This document shows, one piece after another, positions 19,238 through 29,400 of a stretch of 64,000 nucleotides of DNA. The translations under genes and the position numbers were made by a program. The notes below the pieces were generated by a model, which had not been told where the DNA came from, made no database searches, and was given only the letters and a program-made list of their open reading frames with translations. Position 1 is the first letter of the stretch. Every line of letters starts with the position of its first letter. Source of the stretch: Dehalobacterium sp040766325 (GTDB taxonomy: Bacteria > Bacillota > Dehalobacteriia > Dehalobacteriales > Dehalobacteriaceae); the NCBI GenBank assembly GCA_040766325.1, contig JAXGQR010000010.1, positions 56,737 to 120,736 of the forward strand, given 5' to 3'.

Positions 19238-21763
19238 CTAGATCACACCTCGATAATAATGTCCCTTGGTGAAACCTGCATTGGTCACCTTCGCTATTGT
19301 TTTTTCTAAGCTCTCAAGATCTAAATGCTGCATAAGATGAGAGGATGCAGCATCAATTACCTGGCGGTATATCTGAGTGACCTGAGAAACTGCTGAAGGA
19401 GAATACCTTTTTGCCTCAATGCGTAAAGAGTCAATACCTAACTGAAGAAATTTATCCACATGAGCCAGCATTGATAACTCTTTGGGATTATATAGATGCA
19501 TACGGCAAAATTGATCTACCTCAACAGGAAAGACCATATTCATACGATCTTTGAGACCGAAAGACTTTCCCCGACAAGGTTGGGAACAAGCTTTGGCACC
19601 CTCTTTCCCACCTAAAATTGCTCCTAAAGCACAATATTGGTTGATCATCATTGGTAGTGTTCCATGAACCAGACACTCAATTTTTGCTGATCCCAAATTC
19701 AGCTTTTCAATTTGGTTGAAGTTTAATTCTTGAGATAAGGTGATCAAATTAATCCCTTTTTTACGTAGGAAATCAAGGGAATAGTCATTAAAAATGTTTA
19801 ATCCAATATCAGTATAGATTTTACCATCCCATCCTGATTCTTTTAGAGCTTGAATCCCACCTAAATTATTAACCAGTATCGCTCTGATGGGTAATGACCC
19901 AACTTTTTCTATCATCCGATACATTATTGAGCATTCGTGAGGATGAAAAATGCTAGGCAAAGCAAAAACAATTTCGCGATCCATTCCTTTGCCCAACTGA
20001 GCAATATCCTTCATATGTTCCATGGTCAGCTTAGGTTGAGATTGGAAGTTCTCACCGGAAAGATAAATGCGGTCTGCCCCTGCCTCTATGGCGGCTTTTG
20101 CACCATCCAATGTCCCTATTCGTACCGATAATTGACATTTCTTAATCTGTCTTTCTTTTTTATCCGGTGTAAGCTGAAGCAATTTTCTCTCCACTTCCTG
20201 ACTAGAGACAGGAGGATAGGCATATCTACTTAACTTTTGTTGTTTAATAAGATCAATGACATATCTTCTGGCAGCATTTAATTCGCTGGCGGGAAGCATC
20301 ACTCCCTCGTCCAGATCTAAGATCAATTCCTTCAAGTAAAAAGCGGTTCCTCCCAAACGTTTAAGTTGTTTCCTGACCGATTCTTCATCCGCCGGCTTTT
20401 TCAGAGCTTTTTCCACCACATACTCCGAGGTAAAACTACCCTGATCAAATTCTTCATCAGTAGCTAAGAGATGAAAAGGTTTTCCTCGTTTAGCCGATAA
20501 TTGAAATATTACACCGATATGTCTTTGCGGATGCAAGAAAGAATTTTGGGCAGTCTCCATTAATTTCACATCATGAGTTTTAAAAACCCGATCCCCTACT
20601 TTAGGCTTTCCTGTAATATTAATAGTCACTCTTTCACCCGAGGCGGCTTTTTTCACAGAACGCCCATCACGAATAATATGATCCACTACGAAGCCTTGCC
20701 GACCACCTTTGGTGACCCAAATTTCCAGCCCATCCCCAACACGAAGATCTTCATCCAGCTTAATCATTGCCATACGACCTTGATTTTGAATCTCATCTAT
20801 TCGCCCAATGCGCGTACCTCTGTTGTTTGGTCGTTGGTAACTCATAAGATCTCGTCCCGAATATCCTAAAAGATATCCATGGGTAAAATCCCGGTTAAAA
20901 ATTTGGGTTAATTCTTTTAACTCATGAGGGTTTACCTCATAATGTTCTGGGTCATCCTTAAAGCGGTCTAAAGCTTCCCGGTAGATGCGTACTACTGTGG
21001 CCACATATTCCGGTCTTTTCATACGACCTTCTAATTTTAATGACCGAACGCCGGTCCGGCAAATTTCCGGTAAAATCTCCAAAGTATTCAAATCTCGCGG
21101 ACTTAAAAGATGATCACCAATTTTTTCTTCAACAGCCGGTTGTCCTTTTTCATCTACTAAGGTATAGGTCATGCGGCAGGGCTGAGCACATTTGCCCCGG
21201 TTACCGCTACGCCCTCCGATTAAACTACTCATCAAGCATTGCCCGGAATAGGAAATACATAATGCGCCGTGGGCAAAAATCTCCACTTCTAAAGACGTTT
21301 CCTTAATGATTCGGGAGATATCCTCTAAGGATAATTCCCGGGCCAATACCACCCTTTTAAAACCCATATCTTGAATAAATCGTGCCCCTTCTCCATTATG
21401 AATAATCATTTGGGTACTACCGTGAAGATTCATCTTAGGTAAAACCTGATGAATTAATGCAGCCAATCCCAGATCCTGGACGATTAAGCCATCTACCCCC
21501 ATATCATAAAGTGTTTTCACATAAGAAATAGCATCTTGCATCTCGCTGTTATCCACTAAAATATTCACCGCTACATAAACCCGAACACCCCGAAGATGAG
21601 CATATTCAATAGCTTGGGCCATTTCTTGTTCATCAAAATTTCCTGCGGACGCCCGGGCATTTAAAACCTTACCTCCCAAATAAATAGCATCGGCTCCATT
21701 TTCTACCGCTGCTATAAAAGCTTGAAATTCACCTGCTGGAGCAAGTATTTCTGGTATTTGCAA
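19238..21763 (-). CDS. U32 family protein with DUF3656 (RlhA-like)
   Basis: The 841-residue protein has a TIM-barrel start (LAPAGEFQAFIAAVENGADAIYLGG), the U32 Cys cluster GALCISYSGQC...GKCAQPCR (about residues 165-193), and a second, related half with a TLPMMINQYC...ACSQPCRG cluster. Although named peptidases, characterised U32 proteins such as RlhA and TrhP are Fe-S proteins that hydroxylate RNA (23S C2501, tRNA uridine-34), so RNA hydroxylation is the more likely role. It starts with TTG 21763 behind GGAG and lies 22 bases upstream of mutS2, probably in one operon. Confidence 0.88.
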   Translation of the reverse strand: MQIPEILAPAGEFQAFIAAVENGADAIYLGGKVLNARASAGNFDEQEMAQAIEYAHLRGVRVYVAVNILVDNSEMQDAISYVKTLYDMGVDGLIVQDLGLAALIHQVLPKMNLHGSTQMIIHNGEGARFIQDMGFKRVVLARELSLEDISRIIKETSLEVEIFAHGALCISYSGQCLMSSLIGGRSGNRGKCAQPCRMTYTLVDEKGQPAVEEKIGDHLLSPRDLNTLEILPEICRTGVRSLKLEGRMKRPEYVATVVRIYREALDRFKDDPEHYEVNPHELKELTQIFNRDFTHGYLLGYSGRDLMSYQRPNNRGTRIGRIDEIQNQGRMAMIKLDEDLRVGDGLEIWVTKGGRQGFVVDHIIRDGRSVKKAASGERVTINITGKPKVGDRVFKTHDVKLMETAQNSFLHPQRHIGVIFQLSAKRGKPFHLLATDEEFDQGSFTSEYVVEKALKKPADEESVRKQLKRLGGTAFYLKELILDLDEGVMLPASELNAARRYVIDLIKQQKLSRYAYPPVSSQEVERKLLQLTPDKKERQIKKCQLSVRIGTLDGAKAAIEAGADRIYLSGENFQSQPKLTMEHMKDIAQLGKGMDREIVFALPSIFHPHECSIMYRMIEKVGSLPIRAILVNNLGGIQALKESGWDGKIYTDIGLNIFNDYSLDFLRKKGINLITLSQELNFNQIEKLNLGSAKIECLVHGTLPMMINQYCALGAILGGKEGAKACSQPCRGKSFGLKDRMNMVFPVEVDQFCRMHLYNPKELSMLAHVDKFLQLGIDSLRIEAKRYSPSAVSQVTQIYRQVIDAASSHLMQHLDLESLEKTIAKVTNAGFTKGHYYRGVI

Positions 21764-21854
21764 TCAAATCATCTCCAAATAGTACAGTCTATCTGATTAT
21801 ATCATTACCTAATGTCCATGTCATCTTTGGATCATATCATCGTATAACAATAAA

Positions 21855-21886
21855 AATTACAGGACATCAATATGTGTCCTGTAATT
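21855..21886 (-). terminator. Rho-independent terminator of the NIF3-like gene
   Basis: AATTACAGGACA and TGTCCTGTAATT form a perfect 12-bp stem, followed on the minus strand by TTTTATTG. Confidence 0.85.
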
Positions 21887-21921
21887 TGATCTTATCATTA
21901 GTATCTTTCATTCAGGTCCAT

Positions 21922-22874
21922 TTAAACTCTAGAGAAACGATCAAAACCGGCGATAGGCAAAATTTTTATTCCTGTTGGAACTAGTTTATCCAGAAACAGA
22001 TTTATACCTAAACTATCGCTGGCCATATGTCCGGCAATTACCACATTAATATGGAACTTTTCAGCGTTCTTACGATGTTTTTCACTCATATGCATCCCCA
22101 CAATTGTCCCAACTCCGGCAATAGCAAGTTTCTCGAAAGCATCTTCAGAACCCCCGGTACCTCCTGTCATATCAACAAAAATTTTTCCTACAGATCGTTT
22201 ACCATTTCCACAACAATAGTCGGTCCAGCTTTTAATCGTGCAGCTTTTTTATATTCGGGAAACTCTTTCAGCAAGCATATTAAATCATCCAATGTGTCCG
22301 GTTTCTGTTGGGCAAAATAATGATTTAAAAATTCTGTCACCAGGTTATCTGCCGGTGTATGGACGCACATAAAAGGAAGTCCTAAGACTTTCGCTGTATC
22401 AATGGTTCTACTGTGATTATAGGGCATTAAACCTCTTTTTACCTCAGATATTCTTGAAGCCATGATACCTTCTGCTACATTAATGGGGACTCCTAGATCC
22501 GCTAAAATCCCTTCCTGAATATGCATTACCTCAGAAAGACCGGCTAAGGCATAGCCTTCAGGGTGATGGGCTAAAACAAGATCGATTTTTTCTCCTTTGG
22601 ATATTAAACGGTCCGCTAAGAGTAATTCCCCTACTTCGATATCAATCCCAACTGCTATTCTTTCGACATCCAATTCATGATCGCCATTTAGGATGCGTGT
22701 ATCACTATAAGGGTTGGTTAATGTTTCCGGATCAAAATATTCTTTGTCCCTTTCCTCTAATTTGTCATAGATTTTTTTTGATTTCTTTAAATCTTTTTCC
22801 ACGGCGTTTTTTCCCCGGGGATCCGCAGCCATTCCTGCTTCCACTGCCAAAGCATATATTTCCGATAATTTCAT
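21922..22874 (-). pseudogene. NIF3-like metal-binding protein, frameshifted as read
   Basis: The first part (22874 to 22188) carries the NIF3-type metal motif LVLAHHPEG and VHTPADN. The rest (ending 21922) carries VDMTGGTGGSEDAFEKLA and INVVIAGHMASDSLG, which complete the dinuclear metal site. The halves are one base out of frame: an extra G at GG 22208-22209 would give VVGNGKRSVGKIFVDMTGG. The full product would be about 317 residues. It starts with ATG 22874 behind GGAGG. Function in this family is unsettled. The break may be a read error. Confidence 0.8.
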
Positions 22875-22931
22875 TTAAAATTCCTCCGGTATCCAAGTAT
22901 TTTACCTCTACTTAAACCTAAACTTTTAAAG

Positions 22932-23509
22932 CTATTTACGTGAAACATAAGGATTATTTTCAATGTAGTATCTTAATTTTAAATCGGCACCTTGGGTCAG
23001 GCCAATCCTTGTGGTTTGAATAATATTAAAGGGCACCGTCGATTGTTTATCAAAGAAACGTACAGGGCCATCTACTGCACTGGTGCCGTTCATGGATTTG
23101 GTAATGCCCAAAGCCTGCACCAATTTAGCCGGACCACTGCATAAATCTTTTCGTGATTCTCTTTTACGGTTTTTTCTAATGATATCAATCCCAGTTAAAG
23201 GCTCCAAAGCTCTAATTAAAACTGCTGCCGGAACATTATCTTTATCCGTTGTCACATTATAGCAAAAATGCACTCCATATATTTGGTAAATATATGAATA
23301 TCCTGCTGGGCCAAACATGACGCTATTTCGTTTTGTTTTTCCTCGATTAGAATGACTGCCAGGTCATTTTGACCTAAATATGCTTCTGTTTCCACCACAA
23401 TCCCTGATACGATAGTATCATCTATCTGGGTGGCCAAAATCTTTCCTAATAAATCTTGAGCGACTAGAGGAGTTTCCCGATAAAAAAAGTCTTTCTCCAA
23501 CACCTTCAA
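22932..23509 (-). pseudogene. 3-methyladenine DNA glycosylase (Mpg/AAG family), frameshifted as read
   Basis: This base-excision repair enzyme removes alkylated purines. The N-terminal half (YRETPLVAQDLLGK, VVETEAYLGQND) and the C-terminal half (MFGPAGYSYIYQIYGVHFCYNV, VLIRALEPL, GPAKLVQALGI) are both strongly conserved but lie one base apart. Restoring one C at 23362-23363 (minus strand GACC) gives DPGSHSNRGKTKRNSVMFGP, exactly the family consensus. It starts with TTG 23509. The combined length of about 192 residues is normal. Confidence 0.85.
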
Positions 23510-23540
23510 AGTAAGTTAATTCTCCCTTAGCTTATTATAA

Positions 23541-23566
23541 ATAAGCGCAACGAACGTTGCGCTTAT
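23541..23566 (-). terminator. Hairpin at the end of zapA
   Basis: ATAAGCGCAAC and GTTGCGCTTAT form a perfect 11-bp stem with loop GAAC. It overlaps the zapA stop codon and has only a short T-rich tail, so termination strength is uncertain. Confidence 0.65.
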
Positions 23567-23838
23567 CCTATTTTGTGTATTTTATCCAAAACTCTCAGTT
23601 CTTCTACGATTTTCTCATAATCATCTTTTAATTTTTGATACTCATCGGCAATTTGCAAAGAAGCTAATACAGCAATCTTAGTTGGCCCATAAATTGGATT
23701 GATTTTATACACCTGATCCATCTTATTGGATACAAAATCGCCTACCTTCTTCAAATAATCGGGAGATTCTGTTCCTTTTAAAACATATTCCTGACCTAAA
23801 ATATCAATTCTGATCTTAGATCGTTCTTTTAATGCCAA
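23563..23838 (-). CDS. zapA: Cell division protein ZapA
   Basis: This 91-residue protein bundles FtsZ at the division ring. It has the ZapA N-terminal sheet (KIRIDILGQEYVLKGTESPDYL) and a coiled-coil C-terminal helix (LQIADEYQKLKDDYEKIVEEL). It starts with TTG 23838, seven bases after GAGGGTG. It sits downstream of pheST, the common clostridial order pheS-pheT-zapA. Confidence 0.9.
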   Translation of the reverse strand: MALKERSKIRIDILGQEYVLKGTESPDYLKKVGDFVSNKMDQVYKINPIYGPTKIAVLASLQIADEYQKLKDDYEKIVEELRVLDKIHKIG

Positions 23839-23970
23839 TGCATTTCACCCTCTCACCAATCTTTTAACCGAAAAAGCACCTAAGGCTTCCCGAGCAAATT
23901 TTGTGAGTAATTTTCACAAATTATTCATAAGAAATATATTTCGCCATGGTTCACTAATAATCCTTCTTTC

Positions 23971-26385
23971 CTATCGTAATTCGACACCAAATTTATCTGA
24001 TAACTCCTTTTGAATTTTTTGAAATACGGCAGTAATTTCATCATCAGTAAGTGTCTTTTCCTGGGATTGGAATGTGAGAGAGTAAGCCAAGCTTTTAAAG
24101 CTATCCGGTATTTGACTTCCTTTGTACACATCAAATAAATTAACCTCTGTTAATAGTCTTCCCCCGTTTTGTAAAATTATTTCTTCAATAGCAGATGCGG
24201 GAATTTCATCCTTAACCACAAGAGCCATATCTCGGTCAATAGCAGGGTATTTCGGTACTGCTTGATAAGAAACTGTACTCTGGCTTAGGTTCATAAGCTC
24301 CTCTGCATAAATATGAAAAACGTACGTTCTGTTTTCGAGGTGATAGTTTTCCTGTACTAAAGGATGGATTTCACCTAAAAAGCCTACATAAGTGTCACCA
24401 ATATAAATATTACCGGCGCGTCCTGGATGTAAGAAAACAGGAAGTGATTCATTTTTCAAGGACCATTGGTCAATACCAAAGCGAGCGAAAAGTTCGTCTA
24501 TGACCCCTTTAAGATAATAAAAATCCAAATTTTGAAGCGGCTGATTCCAACCTTGAGTCAGCTTCCCGGAGATCACCCCTCCTAACATTATTGGTTCTTG
24601 AGGCTGCTTTTCATTTGACGGCAAAAAAATTTTGCCCCATTCATAAAAAGCAAAATCTAAATTTCTGCGATTAGTATTGCGCGATGCTGTTTCTAACAAT
24701 CCAGGTATTAGGGTAGTACGCATGACGCCTTGGGCATCGCTTAATGGGTTTTTGATAACCACTACATTTCTTAAGGAGGATTCTTCGGGTATCAAGATGC
24801 GATCATAATCTTCAAGACTAATAAAACTATAATTAATTACTTCCATGAATCCGACCCCGATGAGATAATCCTTAACTTGATCCTCAAATTTTTGGAAAGG
24901 CGTTTTTTTCCCTTCTGTCATCGCTCCGGCAGGCAAAGATACAGGAATTTTATCATAGCCATGAATCCGAGCCACTTCTTCAATTAAATCTACTTCTCGA
25001 GTAATATCCTGGCGATAGGTAGGGATGGTGATCTGGATTATATCTCCCACTATTTCCCAGTAAAATTTCAAATTATCAATGATAGACAATACCTCTTCTT
25101 GAGTTAAAGCAGTTCCCAAAAGTTCGTTCACTCTCTGCACCCGCAGAAGTACCGTAGTTTCTTTAGGTAAATTGCTTTTAATGTCAATCATTCCTTGACA
25201 AACTTCTCCCTCTGCCAATTCTGCCATCAATTGAGCGGCTCTGTGGGCAGCAACAATTGTTGTTTGTACATCCAGACCTTTTTCAAACCTTAAAGAAGAT
25301 TCCGATCTAAGGCCGAGAGCTCTGGAAGTACGACGAATGGACGTGGGATGAAAACGAGCCGCTTCAATTAAAATATGGCGGGTGTTTTCCGTTACTTCCG
25401 TGTCCAATCCTCCCATTACTCCTGCTACAGCAACCGGCTTTTCTTCATCGCAGATTAATAAAGTCTCAGTACCAAAAGTCCTTTCTTGACCGTCCAGAGT
25501 AAACATTTTTTCTCCCTTACGGGCACGACGCACAATAATTTTGTGACCGGATAAGGTATCATAATCAAAGGTATGTAAAGGCTGGCCTGTTTCCAGCATC
25601 ACATAGTTAGAAATATCCACCACATTATTAATAGGCCTGATACCGGCGGAACGCAAATAATGTTGCATCCAGACAGGAGATGGTTTTATTTTTACATTCT
25701 TCACTAAACGAGCTGCGTAGCGATTGCACAAGTCCGGATCTAAAACTTCTACTGAAGCTAAGTCTTTAATAGATTCATTGCCTTCTGAAAAGTTGATTTC
25801 CGGTAGATGCACCGGCTTCTTTAAAATTGTACCGATTTCTCGAGCTATATTGATAACACTTAAACAATCGGACCGATTGGGTGTTAAATCTAATTCAAAA
25901 ATAACATCATCTAAATTAAGCAAGAGAACAATATCTTCTCCAATGGGGCTTTCGGGGTTCAAAATCATGATACCGTCCTTTGATTCAGAAGATACCAAAG
26001 CAGCATCCAAATTTAATTCATCAGCGGAACATAACATGCCAAAGGAATCCATACCTCTGAGTTTCGCCTTTTTCATCTTGATACCCCCAGGCAAAACAGC
26101 CCCTACAGGAGCCACCGGTACCCGTTGCCCTTCTTTGACATTTGTTGCTCCGGTGATAATCTGGATCGTTTCTTGACCTAATCTCACCTGACAAACTATC
26201 AATTTATCCGCTTCCGGATGAGGTGTAATTTTTTCAATCGCACCTACGACCACCCCTTTGATTTCTTGACCTGGATAGGAGATATGATCAACCTCAATAC
26301 CCGCCATCGTAAGGGCTTCGCTTAATTCTTCCGGACTAATGTCGATATCTACGTATTCTTGTAGCCATTTATATGATACTTTCAT
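23971..26385 (-). CDS. pheT: Phenylalanine-tRNA ligase beta subunit
   Basis: The 804-residue protein is the normal length. It has an N-terminal tRNA-binding OB domain (about 40-150), B3/B4 editing domains, the B5 DNA-binding-like domain (about 400-475) and a C-terminal anticodon-binding domain (YPAIDRDMALVVKDEIPAS onward). The ATG at 26385 overlaps the pheS TAA (TAATG) behind AGGAGG, so translation is coupled. Expression is expected to be under the Phe T-box upstream of pheS. Confidence 0.96.
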   Translation of the reverse strand: MKVSYKWLQEYVDIDISPEELSEALTMAGIEVDHISYPGQEIKGVVVGAIEKITPHPEADKLIVCQVRLGQETIQIITGATNVKEGQRVPVAPVGAVLPGGIKMKKAKLRGMDSFGMLCSADELNLDAALVSSESKDGIMILNPESPIGEDIVLLLNLDDVIFELDLTPNRSDCLSVINIAREIGTILKKPVHLPEINFSEGNESIKDLASVEVLDPDLCNRYAARLVKNVKIKPSPVWMQHYLRSAGIRPINNVVDISNYVMLETGQPLHTFDYDTLSGHKIIVRRARKGEKMFTLDGQERTFGTETLLICDEEKPVAVAGVMGGLDTEVTENTRHILIEAARFHPTSIRRTSRALGLRSESSLRFEKGLDVQTTIVAAHRAAQLMAELAEGEVCQGMIDIKSNLPKETTVLLRVQRVNELLGTALTQEEVLSIIDNLKFYWEIVGDIIQITIPTYRQDITREVDLIEEVARIHGYDKIPVSLPAGAMTEGKKTPFQKFEDQVKDYLIGVGFMEVINYSFISLEDYDRILIPEESSLRNVVVIKNPLSDAQGVMRTTLIPGLLETASRNTNRRNLDFAFYEWGKIFLPSNEKQPQEPIMLGGVISGKLTQGWNQPLQNLDFYYLKGVIDELFARFGIDQWSLKNESLPVFLHPGRAGNIYIGDTYVGFLGEIHPLVQENYHLENRTYVFHIYAEELMNLSQSTVSYQAVPKYPAIDRDMALVVKDEIPASAIEEIILQNGGRLLTEVNLFDVYKGSQIPDSFKSLAYSLTFQSQEKTLTDDEITAVFQKIQKELSDKFGVELR

Positions 26386-27418
26386 TATAATCCTCCTCTA
26401 AACTGAGTTAAGAATCGTTGGTCATTATCAAATAAAAGACGTAAATCATCAATACCATATTTAAGCATGGCAACTCGTTCTACTCCCATGCCAAAGGCGA
26501 AACCATTGACCTTTTCCGGATCATAGCCGGACATTTCCAATACCCGTGGATGTACCATTCCGGAACCCAAGATTTCCAACCAACCTGTATGAGAGCAAAC
26601 ACGACAGCCCTTACCTTTACACATGACACAAGAAATATCTACTTCAGCGCTGGGCTCCGTAAAGGGGAAATAGCTAGGTCTGAGGCGAATTTCTTGATCT
26701 GCGCCAAACATCTGACGGACAAAGGTTAGTAAAGTACCTTTTAAATCTGACATGGATAAGCTATCATCAATGACCAGCCCCTCCACCTGATGAAACATCG
26801 GTGAGTGGGTAGCATCATCATCACGGCGATACACTTTCCCGGGACAGATAATCTTGACCGGATATTGAGGCACTGTTTTTTCCATCACACGTACCTGTAC
26901 CGGGGAGGTGTGCGTGCGCAAAAGAATCTCATCAGAAATATAAAAGGAGTCCTGCATATCCCGAGCAGGATGATCAGGCGGTAAATTTAGAGCTTCAAAA
27001 TTGTAATAATCTAATTCAATTTCCGGTCCCTCGGCAATAGAATACCCCATACCCAAAAATATTTCCTTTATACGATCGATGATTATGGTAATGGGATGTT
27101 TTCGCCCTCTTAAAATCCTTTGTCCAGGAAGAGTGATATCAATAGCTTCTTGTTTTAAAGCTGATTCCAGTTCCTTTTCTTTTAATATTTTGCTCTTTTT
27201 TCGATCAGGGTTTCAATGGCAGCCCTTACTTCATTAGCTGCTTGACCTACTTTAAGACGTTCTTCCGATGAGAGGCCACTCATTCCCCTTAAAACGCCGG
27301 TTAATTCTCCTTTTTTACCTAAGTATTTCACTCTGAAGGATGACAGTTCCTGAACCGTCTGAATATTATGTAATTCTGTCACCGCTTGTTCTTTTATGTT
27401 ATTTATTTTCGCTAACAT
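26385..27418 (-). CDS. pheS: Phenylalanine-tRNA ligase alpha subunit, one-base frameshift as read
   Basis: This catalytic subunit charges tRNA-Phe. The N-terminal coiled coil (MLAKINNIKEQ...ETLIEKRAK) and the class II core (PVQVRVMEKTVPQYPVKIICPGKVYRRDDDATHSPMFHQVEG) are in different frames. One A missing from the run at 27188-27191 explains it; adding it gives KRAKILKEKELESALKQEAIDITLPGQRI. The gene is essential and no second copy is visible here, so a read error is likely. It starts at ATG 27418 behind AGGAGG; an upstream in-frame ATG lies inside the T-box and is not the start. Confidence 0.92.
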
Positions 27419-27454
27419 ACCCTTCCTCCTAACTGGTTTTAATAAAAAAGTATT

Positions 27455-27740
27455 AAAAAAACCCTTCGCCCCCCTAAGGGGCGAAAGGCATCTTCCGCGG
27501 TACCACCCTATTCCTTCTACATACGTTTTATCAAAATTATGCAAATCTTATGCTTGATAACGGATTGTATCCGGCAACTCCTACTAATTTTGATAAATAT
27601 TTCAGAGCGCTGTTCATGGGGGAATATCAACCTTGCTTCTTCCATGCTGCTTCCAGTCTAAGGCAACAATTCCCTGGGAAAGAACTTGAGGTCTAAAAAC
27701 CCATTCATCACATTTTAAACTATTTTGCTGTTTGAAATTA
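27455..27740 (-). promoter_or_regulatory. T-box riboswitch upstream of pheST
   Basis: The minus strand carries the T-box core GGGTGGTACCGCG (within 27494-27510). It is followed by a GC-rich terminator stem (CCTTTCGCCCC/GGGGGGCGAAGGG, 27461-27488) and seven T residues, ending 37 bases before pheS. Upstream bases to about 27740 would form stem I. A TTC triplet fits a Phe specifier but I cannot place it in the specifier loop with certainty. Uncharged tRNA-Phe is expected to allow read-through. Confidence 0.9.
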
Positions 27741-27889
27741 TTGTATACTTAATTTTCGATAAATCATATAGACGGTAATGGAACCAGTTTGTTCAAATAG
27801 TTTCCATAGAAACTCAGCGGGTAAAAACTCCATTTCCACTACCCTTTCTGTCAATTATTCTAAGTAATTAAAGTATATCATACCGTAGA

Positions 27890-28720
27890 TTAATTGACAA
27901 GAATGGTCTGCTCTTCTTGGCGACGTATATGATCAAATAGTAATATGCCCGCTGCCACCGCCACATTTAGGGACTCTGCCATACCTAATAAAGGAATACG
28001 AGCAATCTCATGGGCATGGTTCAAAAAAAAGGCTCTAGGTCCATTGGCTTCATTACCTAGTACCCAAACTACCGGTCCCTGAATATCGGTTTGATAATAA
28101 AGTTTATCACCCTTAGCATCTGCCACCAAGATTCGGACTTGATGTTTTTGGAAATATTTAAGACACTTTTCATTACTTTCTTCAGAAATCACTGGAATCT
28201 GAAAAATGGTGCCCATACTTGCCCGAATCACCTTTGGATTATATAAATCAACTGTTCCTTTTGTTAAAATTACCCCTGCTGCCCCGACCGCACAAGCAGT
28301 TCGGATCATGGTACCTAAGTTTCCCGGATCCTGAACTCCGTCAATAAGTAAAAGTAAACTATTTTTTTTAATATTAAGAGCTTGTAGATCGTGGCGAAAC
28401 ATCTCCCCGACAGCAAAAATACCTTGTGGATTTTCTGTATCAGATAATTCCCTGAGAAGGTTTTCTTCCACCCAAAAGACATCGACATCAGTCTGATTAA
28501 ATGCATTTATAAGATGCTGTCCCCTTTGAGAAGCAAGAAGTTTATCGCTGTATAAAACGAATTTAATGTTATTGTCTGCAAGAACTGCTTCTTCCACTAA
28601 GCGGACACCCTCCACCACAAAGTGCTGTTCTTTTTCCCGAGATTTTCGATGTAACAAGGACTTAGCTAATTTAATGTGGTGATTGCTCTTTGAAGAAATT
28701 TTTTTGATGTTTTCCTTCAT
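27890..28720 (-). CDS. TrmH/SpoU family RNA 2'-O-methyltransferase
   Basis: The 276-residue protein has an N-terminal substrate-binding domain (EKEQHFVVEGVRLVEEAV) and a C-terminal SPOUT knot with the three motifs DPGNLGTMIRTA, WVLGNEANG and IPLLGMAESLNVAVAAGI. Members methylate ribose in 23S rRNA (RlmB type) or tRNA; the exact target is not known. It lies between rplT and the T-box of pheS, a common clostridial arrangement. Confidence 0.92.
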   Translation of the reverse strand: MKENIKKISSKSNHHIKLAKSLLHRKSREKEQHFVVEGVRLVEEAVLADNNIKFVLYSDKLLASQRGQHLINAFNQTDVDVFWVEENLLRELSDTENPQGIFAVGEMFRHDLQALNIKKNSLLLLIDGVQDPGNLGTMIRTACAVGAAGVILTKGTVDLYNPKVIRASMGTIFQIPVISEESNEKCLKYFQKHQVRILVADAKGDKLYYQTDIQGPVVWVLGNEANGPRAFFLNHAHEIARIPLLGMAESLNVAVAAGILLFDHIRRQEEQTILVN

Positions 28721-28744
28721 ATTTTGTTCCGCTCCAAAAAGGAA

Positions 28745-28766
28745 AAGCTGAGAAGACTCTCAGCTT
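28745..28766 (-). terminator. Rho-independent terminator after rplT
   Basis: AAGCTGAG and CTCAGCTT form an 8-bp stem with a 6-base loop followed by TTCCTTTTT on the minus strand, just past the rplT stop. Confidence 0.85.
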
Positions 28767-28777
28767 GATTGCTTCCC

Positions 28778-29134
28778 TTATTTAAGATTATTTTTTGCTA
28801 CGGCAACAAACTCCTGAAATGCTGCCGGATCGTGTACCGCAGCTTCAGCCAGCATTTTTCTATTGACTTGAACACCTGCATTCTTCAAGCCATTCATCAT
28901 ACGACTATAAGAGATACCATTCATTCTGGCCGCAGCATTAATTCTGGTAATCCAGAGTTTTCTAAAATCGCCCTTTTTCTTTCTCCGGTGAGCAAAGGAA
29001 TAGGCCATGGATTTCAATACTTGAGCATTTGCTACTCTAAAAAGTTTAGATCTGGAGCCCCTGTATCCTTTTGCAAGTTTAAGAATTTTTTTATGTCGTT
29101 GGTGTTTGGTAACACCACGTTTTACTCTTGGCAT
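28778..29134 (-). CDS. rplT: 50S ribosomal protein L20
   Basis: The 118-residue basic protein begins PRVKRGVTKHQRHKKILKLA and has the conserved YRGSRSKLFR and LWITRINAAAR segments. It binds 23S rRNA early in assembly. As the last gene of infC-rpmI-rplT, L20 commonly represses the operon. Confidence 0.97.
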   Translation of the reverse strand: MPRVKRGVTKHQRHKKILKLAKGYRGSRSKLFRVANAQVLKSMAYSFAHRRKKKGDFRKLWITRINAAARMNGISYSRMMNGLKNAGVQVNRKMLAEAAVHDPAAFQEFVAVAKNNLK

Positions 29135-29190
29135 GTTAGTTTACCCCTCTTTCTTTTCCCCAAAAATTAAATTGATTTAAATTGACAATT

Positions 29191-29388
29191 TTAAATATAT
29201 GGCAACAATTTGCTCGTTCGTTTCATGTCCGCTGCGGATACTAAACCGCTTTGGCGTAATTGCCTTTTTCTTTTTTTCGTTTTCTTTTCTAAGATATGAC
29301 TTTTATTTGCTTTGCTACGTTTTATTTTTCCAGATCCGGTGACCTTAAATCTTTTTGCGGCTCCCCGGTGTGTTTTCATTTTAGGCAT
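29191..29388 (-). CDS. rpmI: 50S ribosomal protein L35
   Basis: The 65-residue very basic protein begins PKMKTHRGAAKRFKVTGSGK, the L35 signature. It lies between infC and rplT with close spacing. Confidence 0.97.
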   Translation of the reverse strand: MPKMKTHRGAAKRFKVTGSGKIKRSKANKSHILEKKTKKRKRQLRQSGLVSAADMKRTSKLLPYI

Positions 29389-29400
29389 TAAAAATCCTCC

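Noticed and set aside
27419..27544. N-terminal extension of PheS by 42 residues
   Set aside because: The extension translates the T-box core and terminator; the start at 27418 has its own AGGAGG.
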